From Massilia sp. YIM B02763 (GTDB lineage Bacteria; Pseudomonadota; Gammaproteobacteria; Burkholderiales; Burkholderiaceae_D): DNA of 64,000 bases. Position numbers and translations under genes: made by a program. Below are positions 36,413-45,414 of this stretch, in pieces (position 1 is the stretch's first letter; each line of letters opens with the position of its first letter). Under the pieces are notes generated by a model. That model ran no database searches. It saw only the letters and a list, made by a program, of their open reading frames with translations, and was not told the origin of the DNA. The DNA lies in assembly GCF_030412015.1 (NCBI RefSeq), contig NZ_JASNRD010000004.1, positions 248,001-312,000 on the forward strand, read 5' to 3'.

Positions 36413-37342
36413 ATGAATACTCAATATGATCTGAAATCGGATAAGCCGCGTTTCGGCAGGCCGCACCTCGGCAAGCCGCGCCTGCTGGTGGTCGGCTGCG
36501 GCGACGTCGGCATGCGCCTGCTGCCGCTGCTCACGGCGCGCTACCGCGTGTTCGCGCTCACCAGCCAACCCGGACGCTGCGCCGAGCTGCGCGCCGCCGG
36601 GGCGATTCCCGTCGTCGCCGACCTCGACCGGCCGCGCACGCTGGCCCGCCTGGCCGGCCTCGCGCGCCGCGTGGTACACCTGGCGCCGCCGCAGCCGCAG
36701 GGCGCGCTCGACGTGCGCACGCGCAATTTGACCGCCATTCTACCCGAGGGGGCCCAGGTGGTTTATGTCAGCACCAGCGGGGTCTACGGCGACCGCGGCG
36801 GGCGCCTGACGCCGGAAACGACGCCGGTAGCGCCGCGCAATGCGCGCGCCGCGCGCCGCGTCGATGCCGAACGGGTGCTGCGCGCCTGGACGCTGGCCGC
36901 GCGCGGCCGGGTGACGATCCTGCGCGCGCCCGGCATCTACGCGGCCGACCGCCTGCCGCTCGAGCGCCTGCAGCGCGGCACGCCGGCGCTGGCCGCGGAC
37001 GACGACGTGTACACCAACCACATCCACGCGGACGACCTGGCGCGGCTGGCGCTGGCGGCGCTGCGGCACGGCAAGCCAAGCCGCGCCTACAACGCCAGCG
37101 ACGACACGCACATGAAGATGGGCGCGTACTTCGACCTGGTGGCCGACGCCTTCGGGCTGGCGCGGCCCCCGCGCCTGGGGCGTGCCGAGCTGGAGCGGGT
37201 GGTGACGCCGGTGCAGCTGTCCTTCATGTCGGAATCGCGCCGGCTCGACAATAGCCGCCTGCGCGAGCTGCGCGTACGGCTGCTGCATCCGCGTGTGGAA
37301 GCGGTGGTACAGGCGGCCGCACGATTGCATGTAAAGGCTTGA
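36413..37342 (+). CDS. NAD(P)-dependent epimerase/dehydratase-like protein (YeeZ type)
   Basis: 309 residues of the extended SDR family. The nucleotide fold shows LLVVGCGDVGMRLL (24-37), and then VVYVSTSGVYGDRGG (about 118). The usual catalytic Tyr-x3-Lys is not obvious after ARAARRVDAERVL, so the enzyme may be atypical. TNHIHADDLARLALAAL and AYNASDDTHMKMG follow family patterns of YeeZ-like proteins of unknown substrate. Very GC-rich. Divergent from the flavin reductase. Confidence 0.78.
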   Translation: MNTQYDLKSDKPRFGRPHLGKPRLLVVGCGDVGMRLLPLLTARYRVFALTSQPGRCAELRAAGAIPVVADLDRPRTLARLAGLARRVVHLAPPQPQGALDVRTRNLTAILPEGAQVVYVSTSGVYGDRGGRLTPETTPVAPRNARAARRVDAERVLRAWTLAARGRVTILRAPGIYAADRLPLERLQRGTPALAADDDVYTNHIHADDLARLALAALRHGKPSRAYNASDDTHMKMGAYFDLVADAFGLARPPRLGRAELERVVTPVQLSFMSESRRLDNSRLRELRVRLLHPRVEAVVQAAARLHVKA

Positions 37343-37527
37343 CAAAGCGGAAAAGGGGCGGGGGAAATAAGGCCGGCTTAAGCAAATAATAATTGATCCA
37401 TGTATCATTCGGGAACGCCGTAGAGCGACCATACAAATACAAGGTTATTTCCCAAACTAGCGTATTTTTCATACCCGGACTGGGTGATGAAAAATAGTTC
37501 ATGGATTGTTATTTTTGAAAGAAGATC

Positions 37528-37797
37528 ATGCCTATCCGCCGTATTCCGACCGGCGCCGAGTATGACCCGAACCGGGTGCTCGACGCCATCATCAAGAAAC
37601 TGTCGCTCAAGAACGATGCCGCCCTGTCGCGCGTGCTCGAAGTCGCTCCGCCGGTGATCAGCAAGATCCGCCACAACACGCTGCCGATCGGGGCCACCAT
37701 CCTGCTGCGCATGCACGAAGTGTCCGACTACAGCATCCGCGAACTGCGCGCGCTGATGGTGCGCGACGGCGCCGGGAAAGAAGCGCTGCCCGCCTGA
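37528..37797 (+). CDS. Small Cro/XRE-like helix-turn-helix protein
   Basis: 89 residues. LDAIIKKLSLKNDAALSRVLEVAPPVISKIRHNTLPI (split here at DAALSRVL and PPVISKIR) forms a lambda-repressor-like helix-turn-helix, and GATILLRMHEVSDYSIRELRALM completes the bundle. It is a probable DNA-binding regulator. Possible AAAGAAG ribosome site before ATG 37528. An inverted repeat follows the stop. Such small proteins occur in several copies in Massilia-like genomes; targets are unknown. Confidence 0.75.
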   Translation: MPIRRIPTGAEYDPNRVLDAIIKKLSLKNDAALSRVLEVAPPVISKIRHNTLPIGATILLRMHEVSDYSIRELRALMVRDGAGKEALPA

Positions 37798-37806
37798 TAC
37801 GAAAAC

Positions 37807-37830
37807 GCCCGTGCCGCGAACGGCACGGGC
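37807..37830. terminator. Hairpin after the small HTH gene
   Basis: GCCCGTGCCG (37807-37816), loop CGAA, CGGCACGGGC (37821-37830): a perfect 10-base stem with a stable tetraloop between two convergent genes. There is no T tract, so termination is likely but not certain. Confidence 0.55.
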
Positions 37831-37860
37831 TCGGACGCAAGCGCGCCGGCGTCCTGCCGG

Positions 37861-38568
37861 TCAGGCGCTGGCCTGCCAGGTGATGGCGCCGTTCTCGATG
37901 CGGATGTCGCGCACGGCCGGGGCGGCGCGCAGTGCGAATCCCGTCGACGCGCCGTTCGGGACGGGACCGCCGCAGAATGCGATTGCCGCTGCGTTGCGAT
38001 CGTTCGGGACGGGACCGCCGCAGAACGCCAGCGCCGCCGCCTTGCGATCGTTCGGGACGGGACCGCCGCAGAACGCCACCGCCGCTGCCTTGCGATCGTT
38101 CGGAACGGGACCGCCGCAGAACGACAGCGCCACCGCCTCCCCGTTCGGAACCGGGCCGCCGCAGAACGCCGTCTTCGCGCGCATGGCCGGATAGGCTTCG
38201 CCGAACGTCGCTTCGTACAGGGTACGCATGCGTTCGCCGCTGTCGAGGCGGAACTGCGCGTCGTCGCCGCCGCGCATGCCCACGTACGGGTAATGGTGCA
38301 GGAAGTAGCCGAAGACCTGTTCGCAATCCTGGGCGTACTTCATCGTGTCGAGGATGTGGTAGTGCCAGAAGGTATCGACGTCGGCCAGTGGCGCCGTCTC
38401 CTCATGCGGATACAGCTTCATCAGGCACAGGAAACGCCGGTATTCCTTTTCGACGGCATCCGCCTTCTCCCGGCTCCAGCCTTCGCCCGATGCGACATGC
38501 ATCAGCTTGGCCTTGATCGGTTCCAGGTCGAGTTCCATTACCGCGGTCAGCGAAATGTTGGCTTTCAT
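37861..38568 (-). CDS. GRDP-like (glycine-rich domain) protein with five FCGGPVPN repeats
   Basis: 235 residues; start chosen at ATG 38568 because GAGG lies seven bases upstream. The N-terminal 125 residues match the GRDP-like family (PF07173), with VDTFWHYHILDTMKY giving the His-rich signature and YAQDCEQVFGYFLHHYPY after it. The C-terminal part is five copies of FCGGPVPN separated by short Ala/Lys-rich spacers, period mostly 16 residues. The repeats resemble a multi-core peptide, each with one Cys. The last 30 residues (AVRDIRIENGAITWQASA) are non-repetitive. Function unknown; no modifying enzyme is adjacent. Confidence 0.75.
   Translation of the reverse strand: MKANISLTAVMELDLEPIKAKLMHVASGEGWSREKADAVEKEYRRFLCLMKLYPHEETAPLADVDTFWHYHILDTMKYAQDCEQVFGYFLHHYPYVGMRGGDDAQFRLDSGERMRTLYEATFGEAYPAMRAKTAFCGGPVPNGEAVALSFCGGPVPNDRKAAAVAFCGGPVPNDRKAAALAFCGGPVPNDRNAAAIAFCGGPVPNGASTGFALRAAPAVRDIRIENGAITWQASA
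37954..38172 (-). repeat. Tandem coding repeat, 45-48-base period
   Basis: Five copies of a near-identical unit begin at about 37954, 38002, 38050, 38098 and 38143 on the plus strand (reading GTTCGG..CGGGACCGCCGCAGAA, or its variant). They encode FCGGPVPN plus a variable spacer. The middle three copies are almost identical in DNA, pointing to recent duplication. Confidence 0.9.
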
Positions 38569-38766
38569 GGTCATCCTCATCGTAGTGGTGATGTCGTTGT
38601 GTACTGCTTCCTAGTGATGGTTGCGGTATTGCGGGTTTCCGACGTATTCCGCCATTTCCAAGCAGCAAGAATAAAACTTGTCCTTGACCTGCATTACCTG
38701 TGCTCAATGTAGTTGAGCCAACTAGTGGAATACTTGCGATTGGTCAATATTCGGGCCCGGACGGTT

Positions 38767-40623
38767 TCAAATCACGGCCGAGCCGGACTTGAACTCGTGT
38801 TGCGGATACACCGGCGGCTCGGCCGCGCCGATCACCGGCGCCGACACCATCACCGTCGTCCCGCCGTCCGGCTCGCTGAACACGGCGCAGGTGCCGCCCA
38901 GGATGACGATGCGTTCCTCGATGCCGACGAGGCCGAAGGAGCCGAACTTGTTGTGTCCGCCCGGCGGCAGGCCCACGCCGTTGTCCTTGACCGTCAGCGA
39001 CAGCCAGTCGCCGTTCAGGCGCAACTCGACCCTGACCTCGGTGGCGTTCGCATGGCGCACGATATTGGTCAGGGATTCCTGCAGGATGCGGAAGAACGCG
39101 GTGGCGCAATGGTCGGGCAGGGCGATGTCGCCATGGTCGTCGTGCACCTCGCAGCGGATGCCGGTGCGGCGCTGGAACTGGTTGACCTGCCATTCCACGG
39201 CGGCCGACAGGCCCAGGTCGAGCACGGTAGGGCGCAGGTCGTTGATGATCTGGCGCACGCTCTTGATCGTGGTGTCGAGCTGCAGCAGCGTGGCGCGGGC
39301 GCGTTTGTGCAGGATGCCGTGCGAGCCCTTGGTGCGCGTGGCCAGCAGTTCCGTCTCGATGCGCAGCGCCAGCAGGTTCTGGCCGAGGTCGTCGTGGATC
39401 TCGCGCGCGATGCGCTTGCGCTCCAATTCCTTGATCTGGTACGCGTGGTCGGCCAGGCGCCGCAGCTTGTAGTGCGACAGCTGCAGCTTGCTCTGGCTCT
39501 CGCGCAGTTCGCTCGTCATTTCGCGGGCCAGCACGAGGGCGGCGCGGCGCGACGAGGTCAGGATGTACAGGAGCGCATACAGCAGGATCGAGCCGAGGAA
39601 GCCGAAGGCCATCATCAGCTTCGGATAGTAGGCGTCGAATTCCGTGTACAGCGCCGCCTTGGGCACGCTGTAGACGGTCTTCCACGGGCGGCCGTTGTAG
39701 TCCAGCGGCAGCGAGGTCGAGAAGATATCGTCGCCCCGCTCGAGGGCGGGCCTGGGCGTGGCATTGGTGCCGTGGCTGTCGAACAGCGTCATCGGCGGGG
39801 CGTTCATGTGCCAGCCGTCGGCCTCGAGTTTCTGTCCGGTGTCGAGCAGTGTCATGCGCATGCCGGACAGGGGGATTTCGTCCATGGCGCCATGCAGCAG
39901 CTTGGGCAGGCTGAAGGCGATGCCGATCGAGCCGTCGTACGCCGCGCGGCGCTGCTCGACCGTATCGCGCGGCATCCCATGGCGGTAGACCGGCAGGCGC
40001 ATGCCGAGGAAGATGTCGTTGGGCCTGGACAGCAGCGGGATCGGCGAGCCCGTTACCACGATCGTGCCCTCGTCGCGCGACTGCAGCAATTGCGTGCCGA
40101 AGTAGGGATTGGCAAGCAGGTCGATGCCGAACAGCCGGGAGTGCCCGGGATCGGGCTCGTAATAGGTCACGATCAGGTATTCGGACCGGATGCCGGGCGG
40201 CGAGATGCCGACGGGCGTTTCGTCGCGGCCCAGGTGGCGGCGAATGTCGGCCCGCCAGCGCTCCATCAGCGCGGGCCTGTCGCGCTCGGTCACGTGGCGC
40301 GCGAAATTGATGTTGTCGACTGCCGGGAAATGCGCGCTCAGCGCCAGGCCGCGCACGTACTCATGGAATTCGTCGTGGTCGACGTGGCTGGAGCTCTGCA
40401 GCACGCTGGCAGTGTTGCGCAGCAGGTCCGTGTACGACTTGATGCGCACCTCGATCACGCTTTGCGCATAGCGCGCATGGTTGGCGAAGCGCTCGCGCGC
40501 ATCGCTCTCGATCGAGCGGTGGGTGAAGATGTACAGCGAACTGCCGATCAGCGAGGACAGCAGCGCGCCGATCCAGAACGAGACCTTGGTGATGGAAAAG
40601 GCATCCCGCAGCACCGTAGACAT
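38767..40623 (-). CDS. Sensor histidine kinase with CHASE domain
   Basis: 618 residues. Two membrane helices (about 13-33 and 340-362) enclose a periplasmic CHASE domain (YAQSVIEVRIKSYTDLLRNTASVL, HVTERDRPALMERW, YLIVTYYEP). The cytoplasmic part is a NarX/DegS-type HisKA_3 kinase: ERKRIAREIHDDLGQNLLAL with the phosphorylated His, then HATPase with ILQESLTNIVRHANATEV, VKDNGVGLPPG and GSFGLVGIEERI. It would sense a small extracellular ligand and phosphorylate a LuxR-type response regulator, none of which is nearby, so it is an orphan kinase. Confidence 0.92.
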   Translation of the reverse strand: MSTVLRDAFSITKVSFWIGALLSSLIGSSLYIFTHRSIESDARERFANHARYAQSVIEVRIKSYTDLLRNTASVLQSSSHVDHDEFHEYVRGLALSAHFPAVDNINFARHVTERDRPALMERWRADIRRHLGRDETPVGISPPGIRSEYLIVTYYEPDPGHSRLFGIDLLANPYFGTQLLQSRDEGTIVVTGSPIPLLSRPNDIFLGMRLPVYRHGMPRDTVEQRRAAYDGSIGIAFSLPKLLHGAMDEIPLSGMRMTLLDTGQKLEADGWHMNAPPMTLFDSHGTNATPRPALERGDDIFSTSLPLDYNGRPWKTVYSVPKAALYTEFDAYYPKLMMAFGFLGSILLYALLYILTSSRRAALVLAREMTSELRESQSKLQLSHYKLRRLADHAYQIKELERKRIAREIHDDLGQNLLALRIETELLATRTKGSHGILHKRARATLLQLDTTIKSVRQIINDLRPTVLDLGLSAAVEWQVNQFQRRTGIRCEVHDDHGDIALPDHCATAFFRILQESLTNIVRHANATEVRVELRLNGDWLSLTVKDNGVGLPPGGHNKFGSFGLVGIEERIVILGGTCAVFSEPDGGTTVMVSAPVIGAAEPPVYPQHEFKSGSAVI

Positions 40624-40734
40624 GGCAATCCCCGACGGATGTATTTATCCATATCAACTTACTCAAGTTGGATGCGGGGGGGACCTAGCAGATCAGACGG
40701 GTTGTGGGGACAAACGGCAGAATATACGCATGTG

Positions 40735-40777
40735 GCCCCTGCGCGGCAGGGGCGACGGTGGCGGATTGCCCGCCACC
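40735..40777 (-). terminator. Two adjacent hairpins after glnS
   Basis: On the minus strand downstream of the glnS stop, GGTGGCGG/CCGCCACC (40757-40777) and GCCCCTGC/GCAGGGGC (40735-40753) each form a stable 8-base stem. No T tract is present, so a factor-assisted end of transcription is also possible. Confidence 0.45.
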
Positions 40778-40782
40778 TTCAC

Positions 40783-42534
40783 TTACTTGGCCCAGCTGTC
40801 CTTGAGCGTGGTGACGCGGTTGAACACCGGCTTGCCCGGCTGGGAATCGACGCGGTCGGCGACGAAATAGCCGTGGCGCTCGAACTGGAAGCGCTGGTCG
40901 GCCACGGCGTCCTTCAGGCCCGGCTCCAGGTAGGCCGTGACGGTTTCCAGCGCGTTCGGGTTCAGCACCGACTTGAAGTCGCGCCCGCCCGCATCCGGCT
41001 GCGGTTCCGTGAACAGGCGGTCGTACAGGCGTACCTCGGCTTCGAGCGCGTGCGAGGCGCCGACCCAGGTGATGTTGCCCTTGACCTTGTAGTTGTCGGC
41101 GCCCGGCGTGCCCGATTTCGAATCCTCGAAATAGTTCACGTGGACGGCCGTCACGTTGCCGTTCTCGTCCTTGTCGAAGCCCGTGCACTCGACCACGAAG
41201 CCGTACTTCAGGCGCACGCGCGCGCCCGGCTTGTCGGCCGTGGGCGGGGTGAAGCGGTGGTAGCCCTTGGTCGGCACTTCCATGAAGTCTTCCTGCTCGA
41301 TCCACAATTCCTTCGTGAACGGGAAGGAGCGGGTGCCCCATTCCGGATGGTGCGGGTGGACCGGCGCGCTGCACTCGACGACTTCGCCTTCCGGGAAGTT
41401 GTCGACGATCAGCTTGAGCGGACGCAGCACGGCGATCGCGCGCGGTGCCTTCGGATCGAGGTCGTCGCGCAGCGCGCCTTCCAGCGTGCTCATGTCGATC
41501 CAGCCGTCGACCTTGGACACGCCGATGCGCTCGCAGAACAGCTGGATCGATTCCGGCGTGTAGCCGCGGCGGCGCAGGCCGACGATGGTGGGCATGCGCG
41601 GGTCGTCCCAGCCCGTGACGATGTGCTCGTCGACCAGCTGGCGCAGCTTGCGCTTGGAGGTGACGACGTAGGTCAGGTTCAGGCGCGAGAATTCGTACTG
41701 GCGCGGTACCGGGCGGGTGAAGAAGCCGCCGTCGGCCAGCGTGTCCACGAGCCAGTCGTAGAACGGGCGGTGGTCGGTGAATTCCAGCGTGCACAGCGAA
41801 TGCGTGATGTCTTCCAGCGCATCCGAGATCGGGTGCGTGTAGTCGTACATCGGGTAGATGCACCATGTGTCGCCGGTGCGGTGGTGGTGCGCATGGCGGA
41901 TGCGGTACAGGGCCGGGTCGCGGTTCGTCATGATGGGCGAGGCCATCGCGTCCTCGCTCATCTTGGCGCGCAGGATGTGTTCGCCGTCCTTGTACTTGCC
42001 GGCCTTCATGTCGCGGAACAGTTGCAGCGATTCTTCCACCGGGCGGTTGCGGAACGGCGAGTTGGTGCCCGGCGTGCCGAAGTTGCCGCGGTTCTTCGCC
42101 ATGTCCTCGGCGCTCTGGCTGTCGACGTAGGCCTTGCCTTCCTTGATCAGGTACTCGGCCATCTCGTACAGCTTGTCGAAATAGTCGCTGGCGTAGTGCA
42201 GGTATTCCTGGCCGCCCTGTTCCCAGGAGAAGCCCAGCCACTTGACGCTGTCCATGATGGTGTCGACATATTCCTGGTCTTCCTTCTCGGGATTGGTATC
42301 GTCGAAGCGCAGGTGGCAGCGGCCGGCGTAGTCGCGCGCCAGGCCGAAGTTCAGGCAGATCGATTTGGCATGGCCCACGTGCAGGTAGCCGTTCGGCTCC
42401 GGCGGGAAGCGCGTGATGACCGGGGGCATGCCTGCGCGGGCATGGGTGCCCGCCGCGAGATCGGATTCGACGATCGCGCGTACGAAATTCGACGACGGCG
42501 CAGGTGCCGCCGCGGAGTTCTTGTCGTTGCTCAT
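40783..42534 (-). CDS. glnS: Glutaminyl-tRNA synthetase
   Basis: 583 residues, normal bacterial length. It charges tRNA-Gln. Class I signatures: the HIGH motif as HVGH (52-55, in EPNGYLHVGHAKS), the KMSKS-type loop VTSKRKL near 285, and the anticodon-binding barrel at the C-terminus. A 20-residue Ala/Pro/Ser-rich N-terminal extension precedes the catalytic domain. Single gene; hairpins follow its stop. Confident by motif and length. Confidence 0.97.
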   Translation of the reverse strand: MSNDKNSAAAPAPSSNFVRAIVESDLAAGTHARAGMPPVITRFPPEPNGYLHVGHAKSICLNFGLARDYAGRCHLRFDDTNPEKEDQEYVDTIMDSVKWLGFSWEQGGQEYLHYASDYFDKLYEMAEYLIKEGKAYVDSQSAEDMAKNRGNFGTPGTNSPFRNRPVEESLQLFRDMKAGKYKDGEHILRAKMSEDAMASPIMTNRDPALYRIRHAHHHRTGDTWCIYPMYDYTHPISDALEDITHSLCTLEFTDHRPFYDWLVDTLADGGFFTRPVPRQYEFSRLNLTYVVTSKRKLRQLVDEHIVTGWDDPRMPTIVGLRRRGYTPESIQLFCERIGVSKVDGWIDMSTLEGALRDDLDPKAPRAIAVLRPLKLIVDNFPEGEVVECSAPVHPHHPEWGTRSFPFTKELWIEQEDFMEVPTKGYHRFTPPTADKPGARVRLKYGFVVECTGFDKDENGNVTAVHVNYFEDSKSGTPGADNYKVKGNITWVGASHALEAEVRLYDRLFTEPQPDAGGRDFKSVLNPNALETVTAYLEPGLKDAVADQRFQFERHGYFVADRVDSQPGKPVFNRVTTLKDSWAK

Positions 42535-42760
42535 GGAAACTAGTTCTGGATAGGTAATATCCAGGCATTTTACCGTAGATGCACGGGACCGGGCCGCCTA
42601 TGTGGGCAAGCGCACGGTTTGGCGCGCCACCCAGGATGGATACTGGACGCGCCCCGTCTTCCGGCAGGCGCGAGCGGCCATGGCGAACCTGTCAAGATGG
42701 CGCTTTCTATAGCATAATCTCGGATTGACATTTTTTTTCGGCACAGCCGGAGAGTTCCAA

Positions 42761-43051
42761 GTGGAAAATCTATACGCGATCCTCGGCGTCGCGCCGAACG
42801 CCACCGACGACGACATCAAGAAGGTATATCGCTCGCTGGCGATGCGCTACCACCCGGACCGCAACCAGGCGCCGGGCGCGGAAGCACGCTTCAAGGCCGT
42901 CACCAAGGCCTACGAGGTGCTGTCCGATCCGGCCAGGCGGGCCGAATACGACCAGAGCGTGAACCACCGCATCGTGCTCGACGCCGAGGCGGAAGCATTC
43001 GAGCTGTGGCGCTCCTTGTTCGCGCTGAACGGCGTGACGATTGCCGCTTGA
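42761..43051 (+). CDS. Short J-domain protein
   Basis: 96 residues from GTG 42761 (GGAGAG six bases upstream). Residues 1-65 are a J domain: [30 protein letters not shown] (split: [16 protein letters not shown] and RYHPD with the HPD loop) and [16 protein letters not shown] domains stimulate the ATPase of Hsp70/DnaK. There is no Gly/Phe or zinc-finger region, so it is a class C co-chaperone with a 30-residue tail. It heads an apparent operon of three unknown proteins (43104-45306). Confidence 0.9.
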   Translation: MENLYAILGVAPNATDDDIKKVYRSLAMRYHPDRNQAPGAEARFKAVTKAYEVLSDPARRAEYDQSVNHRIVLDAEAEAFELWRSLFALNGVTIAA

Positions 43052-43103
43052 CCGCGCAGGCCCACCCGCGCCCCCCAAGACATCAACAGAATACGAGTCG
43101 AAC

Positions 43104-43628
43104 ATGAAAAAAGTACATCCGGAATTCGCTTTCCAGTCGCGCGAACTGGAAGGCCAGATCGAAGGCACGCTGGGCGATCCGCCCAACCGCAAGAACTACG
43201 ACACGATGGTGCAGGCCCTCGTGTCCGAGTACGCCAGCGGCGACGGCCTGGACGACGTCAACATGATGGCGTTCGCCCTGGTCGACCGCATCCGCTTCAC
43301 CGACCCCAAGGGCCTCATCCGCGAAGCCTACGACTACGAGGGCGGCGATCCGGCCCACGTATTCTCGATGGCCAATTGCGACGGCGACGAGGAAGGCAAG
43401 GCCATGTACGAGGCGATCTGCGCCAACCACCCGGAGATGGCGCGCCAGGCCATCGTCACCGCCTTCCTGTACAAGAATCCGGCGCGCTGGGAAGACGACG
43501 ACCAGTCGCTCGACCAGCTGGCGCGCGACGACGAGGGTGACGACGACGAGCTGGACGAAACCGCGGCCGGCGCCGCCGGCGACGACTTCGTCGGCCTGTT
43601 CGACCAGGATGGAGGCGAGCGCGAATGA
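43104..43628 (+). CDS. Unknown acidic protein, second gene of the J-domain operon
   Basis: 174 residues from ATG 43104. Mixed alpha-helical N-terminal part (LEGQIEGTLGDPPNRKNYDTMVQ) and a strongly acidic C-terminal tail (DDEGDDDELDETAAG). No known domain recognised. It follows the J-domain gene by about 50 bases, and its stop overlaps the next start (ATGA), so expression is coupled. May be a client or adaptor of the J-domain protein; inference only. Confidence 0.75.
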   Translation: MKKVHPEFAFQSRELEGQIEGTLGDPPNRKNYDTMVQALVSEYASGDGLDDVNMMAFALVDRIRFTDPKGLIREAYDYEGGDPAHVFSMANCDGDEEGKAMYEAICANHPEMARQAIVTAFLYKNPARWEDDDQSLDQLARDDEGDDDELDETAAGAAGDDFVGLFDQDGGERE

Positions 43629-44407
43629 GCGACGAGAACAAATCCAACCTGCCGGCGCTGACCAGGCAGGTCGGCGACCTGGTGCTGGCCGGTTCGCTGC
43701 AGCACGCCGAGGAAGCGCTGTCGCAGGCGGCCGACGAGCATGGCGACTACGCCGTGGCCGAGGTGCTGTCGACGCTGCCGCCGCAGGTCACCGCGCTGCA
43801 CCTGGCCGGCTTCGACGGCGCCAAGACCTCGCTGGCGACGCTGCTGGTGCCGCCCAAGGCCTGGGCCGAGAGCCTGGCCTACCTGGCCGCGACCTGGCCG
43901 GACGACATGATCGAGGACGATCCCGAGCGCATCGCCGAGGGCCTGTTCAACCACCTGCACGGCGTCGTCTACGCGACCGACGACGAGGACCGCCGCCACG
44001 AACTGCTGAGCGAAGCGTCGGCCACCGACTACGGCGCGACCGCGTTCGCCATCGTGTGGTCGCTGGCGCCGCGCGAGATCCTCGAGGTGGCCGGCGAGAT
44101 CAACAACCGCGGCCCGCACATCAACGTGCACACGACGTCCGACAGCGACATCGTGCCGCTGGCCGTCGACCTGGCCAAGGCCAGCGAGGATGGCTGGCAG
44201 CGTTCGCTGCTCGAGCTGTTCCCGGAATACCGCAACACGGCCGACCTGGCCGACGTCGAGCTGCCGGACGACCCGGACGAGGAGCCTGAATTCCAGCAGC
44301 GCACGACGCGCGAACTGCTGTACCGCCTGCGCAAGCAGGTGCCGTCCGTGCGCAGCCAGCCGCGCCGCAGCGGCCGCCGCAGCATGGGTACGGACATCTT
44401 CTCGTGA
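43625..44407 (+). CDS. Unknown protein, third gene of the J-domain operon
   Basis: 260 residues, alpha-helical and acidic, with a basic C-terminal tail (SVRSQPRRSGRRSM). Its ATG (43625) overlaps the TGA of the previous gene and its stop overlaps the GTG of the next, so three proteins are translationally coupled. Repeated helix-loop segments in the N-terminal half (AEEALSQAADEHGDYAVAEV) suggest an armadillo/HEAT-like scaffold. No enzymatic motif was recognised. Confidence 0.75.
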   Translation: MSDENKSNLPALTRQVGDLVLAGSLQHAEEALSQAADEHGDYAVAEVLSTLPPQVTALHLAGFDGAKTSLATLLVPPKAWAESLAYLAATWPDDMIEDDPERIAEGLFNHLHGVVYATDDEDRRHELLSEASATDYGATAFAIVWSLAPREILEVAGEINNRGPHINVHTTSDSDIVPLAVDLAKASEDGWQRSLLELFPEYRNTADLADVELPDDPDEEPEFQQRTTRELLYRLRKQVPSVRSQPRRSGRRSMGTDIFS

Positions 44408-45306
44408 GCGGGGTAGAAGCACGCATGCTGCCAGCCATCGTCATAGAGAAACTGCCGCGCCTGGTGCGCGCGATCCGCCTGATCCCGGGCCGGGCCAGCG
44501 CCGACGAGGCGGCGGGCCTGGCCGACGAGCTGGCGGGCATTACCGCCATGGTCGCGGAAAAATTCACCAACGACCGCACGGCCGAGGGCATCGGCCGCGC
44601 CCAGCTGCTCACCATCGGCTGCGTGTCGCTGGGCCTGGAAGACCTGGTCGGCGACGAGCCGGACGACGTGGGCGACGAAGCCGCCGTCGGCGTGCTGGTG
44701 AGCGAGGGTGCGGAGCTCGTGTTCCAGGCGGGCTTCCGCATGATCCGCGAACTGGCCGCGCTGCCGGAAGACACGCTGCTGGGCGAATTCGACAACGACC
44801 CCGTGTACGCGCAGCGCCGCCTGAAGGAGCTGTTCGTCGACATCTGCACGGCCGACCCGGGCGAGACCTGGACCGGCCACCAGCGCTACCTGGGCCAGCT
44901 CAAGCAGCGCCAGGAAACCCAGGCCGTCGTGCGCACGGCACAGTGGCTGCGCCGCCACCACTGGGAAGGCGCAGTCAAGGATCCGGACCTGAACGCCGAG
45001 GGCGTGATCGCGCTGGCGATCGTGTTCGGCATCGACGGCAGCGGCCGCATCGTGGCGCGCACGGGGCAGAAGGAGTTCGAGCGCTTCGTGAACGCGGTAC
45101 GCAAGGAACAACCGGACTTCCAGGCCGGCTGGGCCAAGCTGCTGGAGAACATCCCGGCGCCGCACCAGGCCATCATCGCCAAGCGCATCGAGGCCTACCG
45201 CGACAGCACCTTCCTGAAGAACATCGCGGGCAAGGTGCCGCTGGCGCAGCTGTTCGTCGAGCTGGAAAACTACGCGGGTTCCGAGATCGACGCCGAGTAT
45301 CCGTAG
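44404..45306 (+). CDS. Unknown protein, fourth gene of the J-domain operon
   Basis: 300 residues starting at GTG 44404 inside the stop of the previous gene (GTGA). Soluble, alpha-rich, no membrane segment or signal peptide. The N-terminal half shows LPRLVRAIRLIPGRASADEA and an acidic DEPDDVGDEAA. No family recognised. With its two coupled partners and the J-domain protein it forms a compact four-gene unit of unknown role. Confidence 0.75.
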   Translation: MSGVEARMLPAIVIEKLPRLVRAIRLIPGRASADEAAGLADELAGITAMVAEKFTNDRTAEGIGRAQLLTIGCVSLGLEDLVGDEPDDVGDEAAVGVLVSEGAELVFQAGFRMIRELAALPEDTLLGEFDNDPVYAQRRLKELFVDICTADPGETWTGHQRYLGQLKQRQETQAVVRTAQWLRRHHWEGAVKDPDLNAEGVIALAIVFGIDGSGRIVARTGQKEFERFVNAVRKEQPDFQAGWAKLLENIPAPHQAIIAKRIEAYRDSTFLKNIAGKVPLAQLFVELENYAGSEIDAEYP

Positions 45307-45414
45307 TCGAGGGCGTTCGGTGGGCGCCACGTGCCCACCATGACCATCTCCACGTATGGACATGGCCGTTCCCGTTTGGGGCTATGATTGCCCGTAAAAA
45401 CAGGATCCATTTGC

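Noticed and set aside
37954..38172. CRISPR-like array because of regular 48-base spacing
   Set aside because: The repeats are in frame, encode FCGGPVPN and the spacers are conserved coding sequence; no cas genes.
38713..42543. Very long open frame (1276 codons) on the plus strand
   Set aside because: It lies opposite the histidine kinase and glnS, both with clear domains; long antisense frames are expected in GC-rich DNA.
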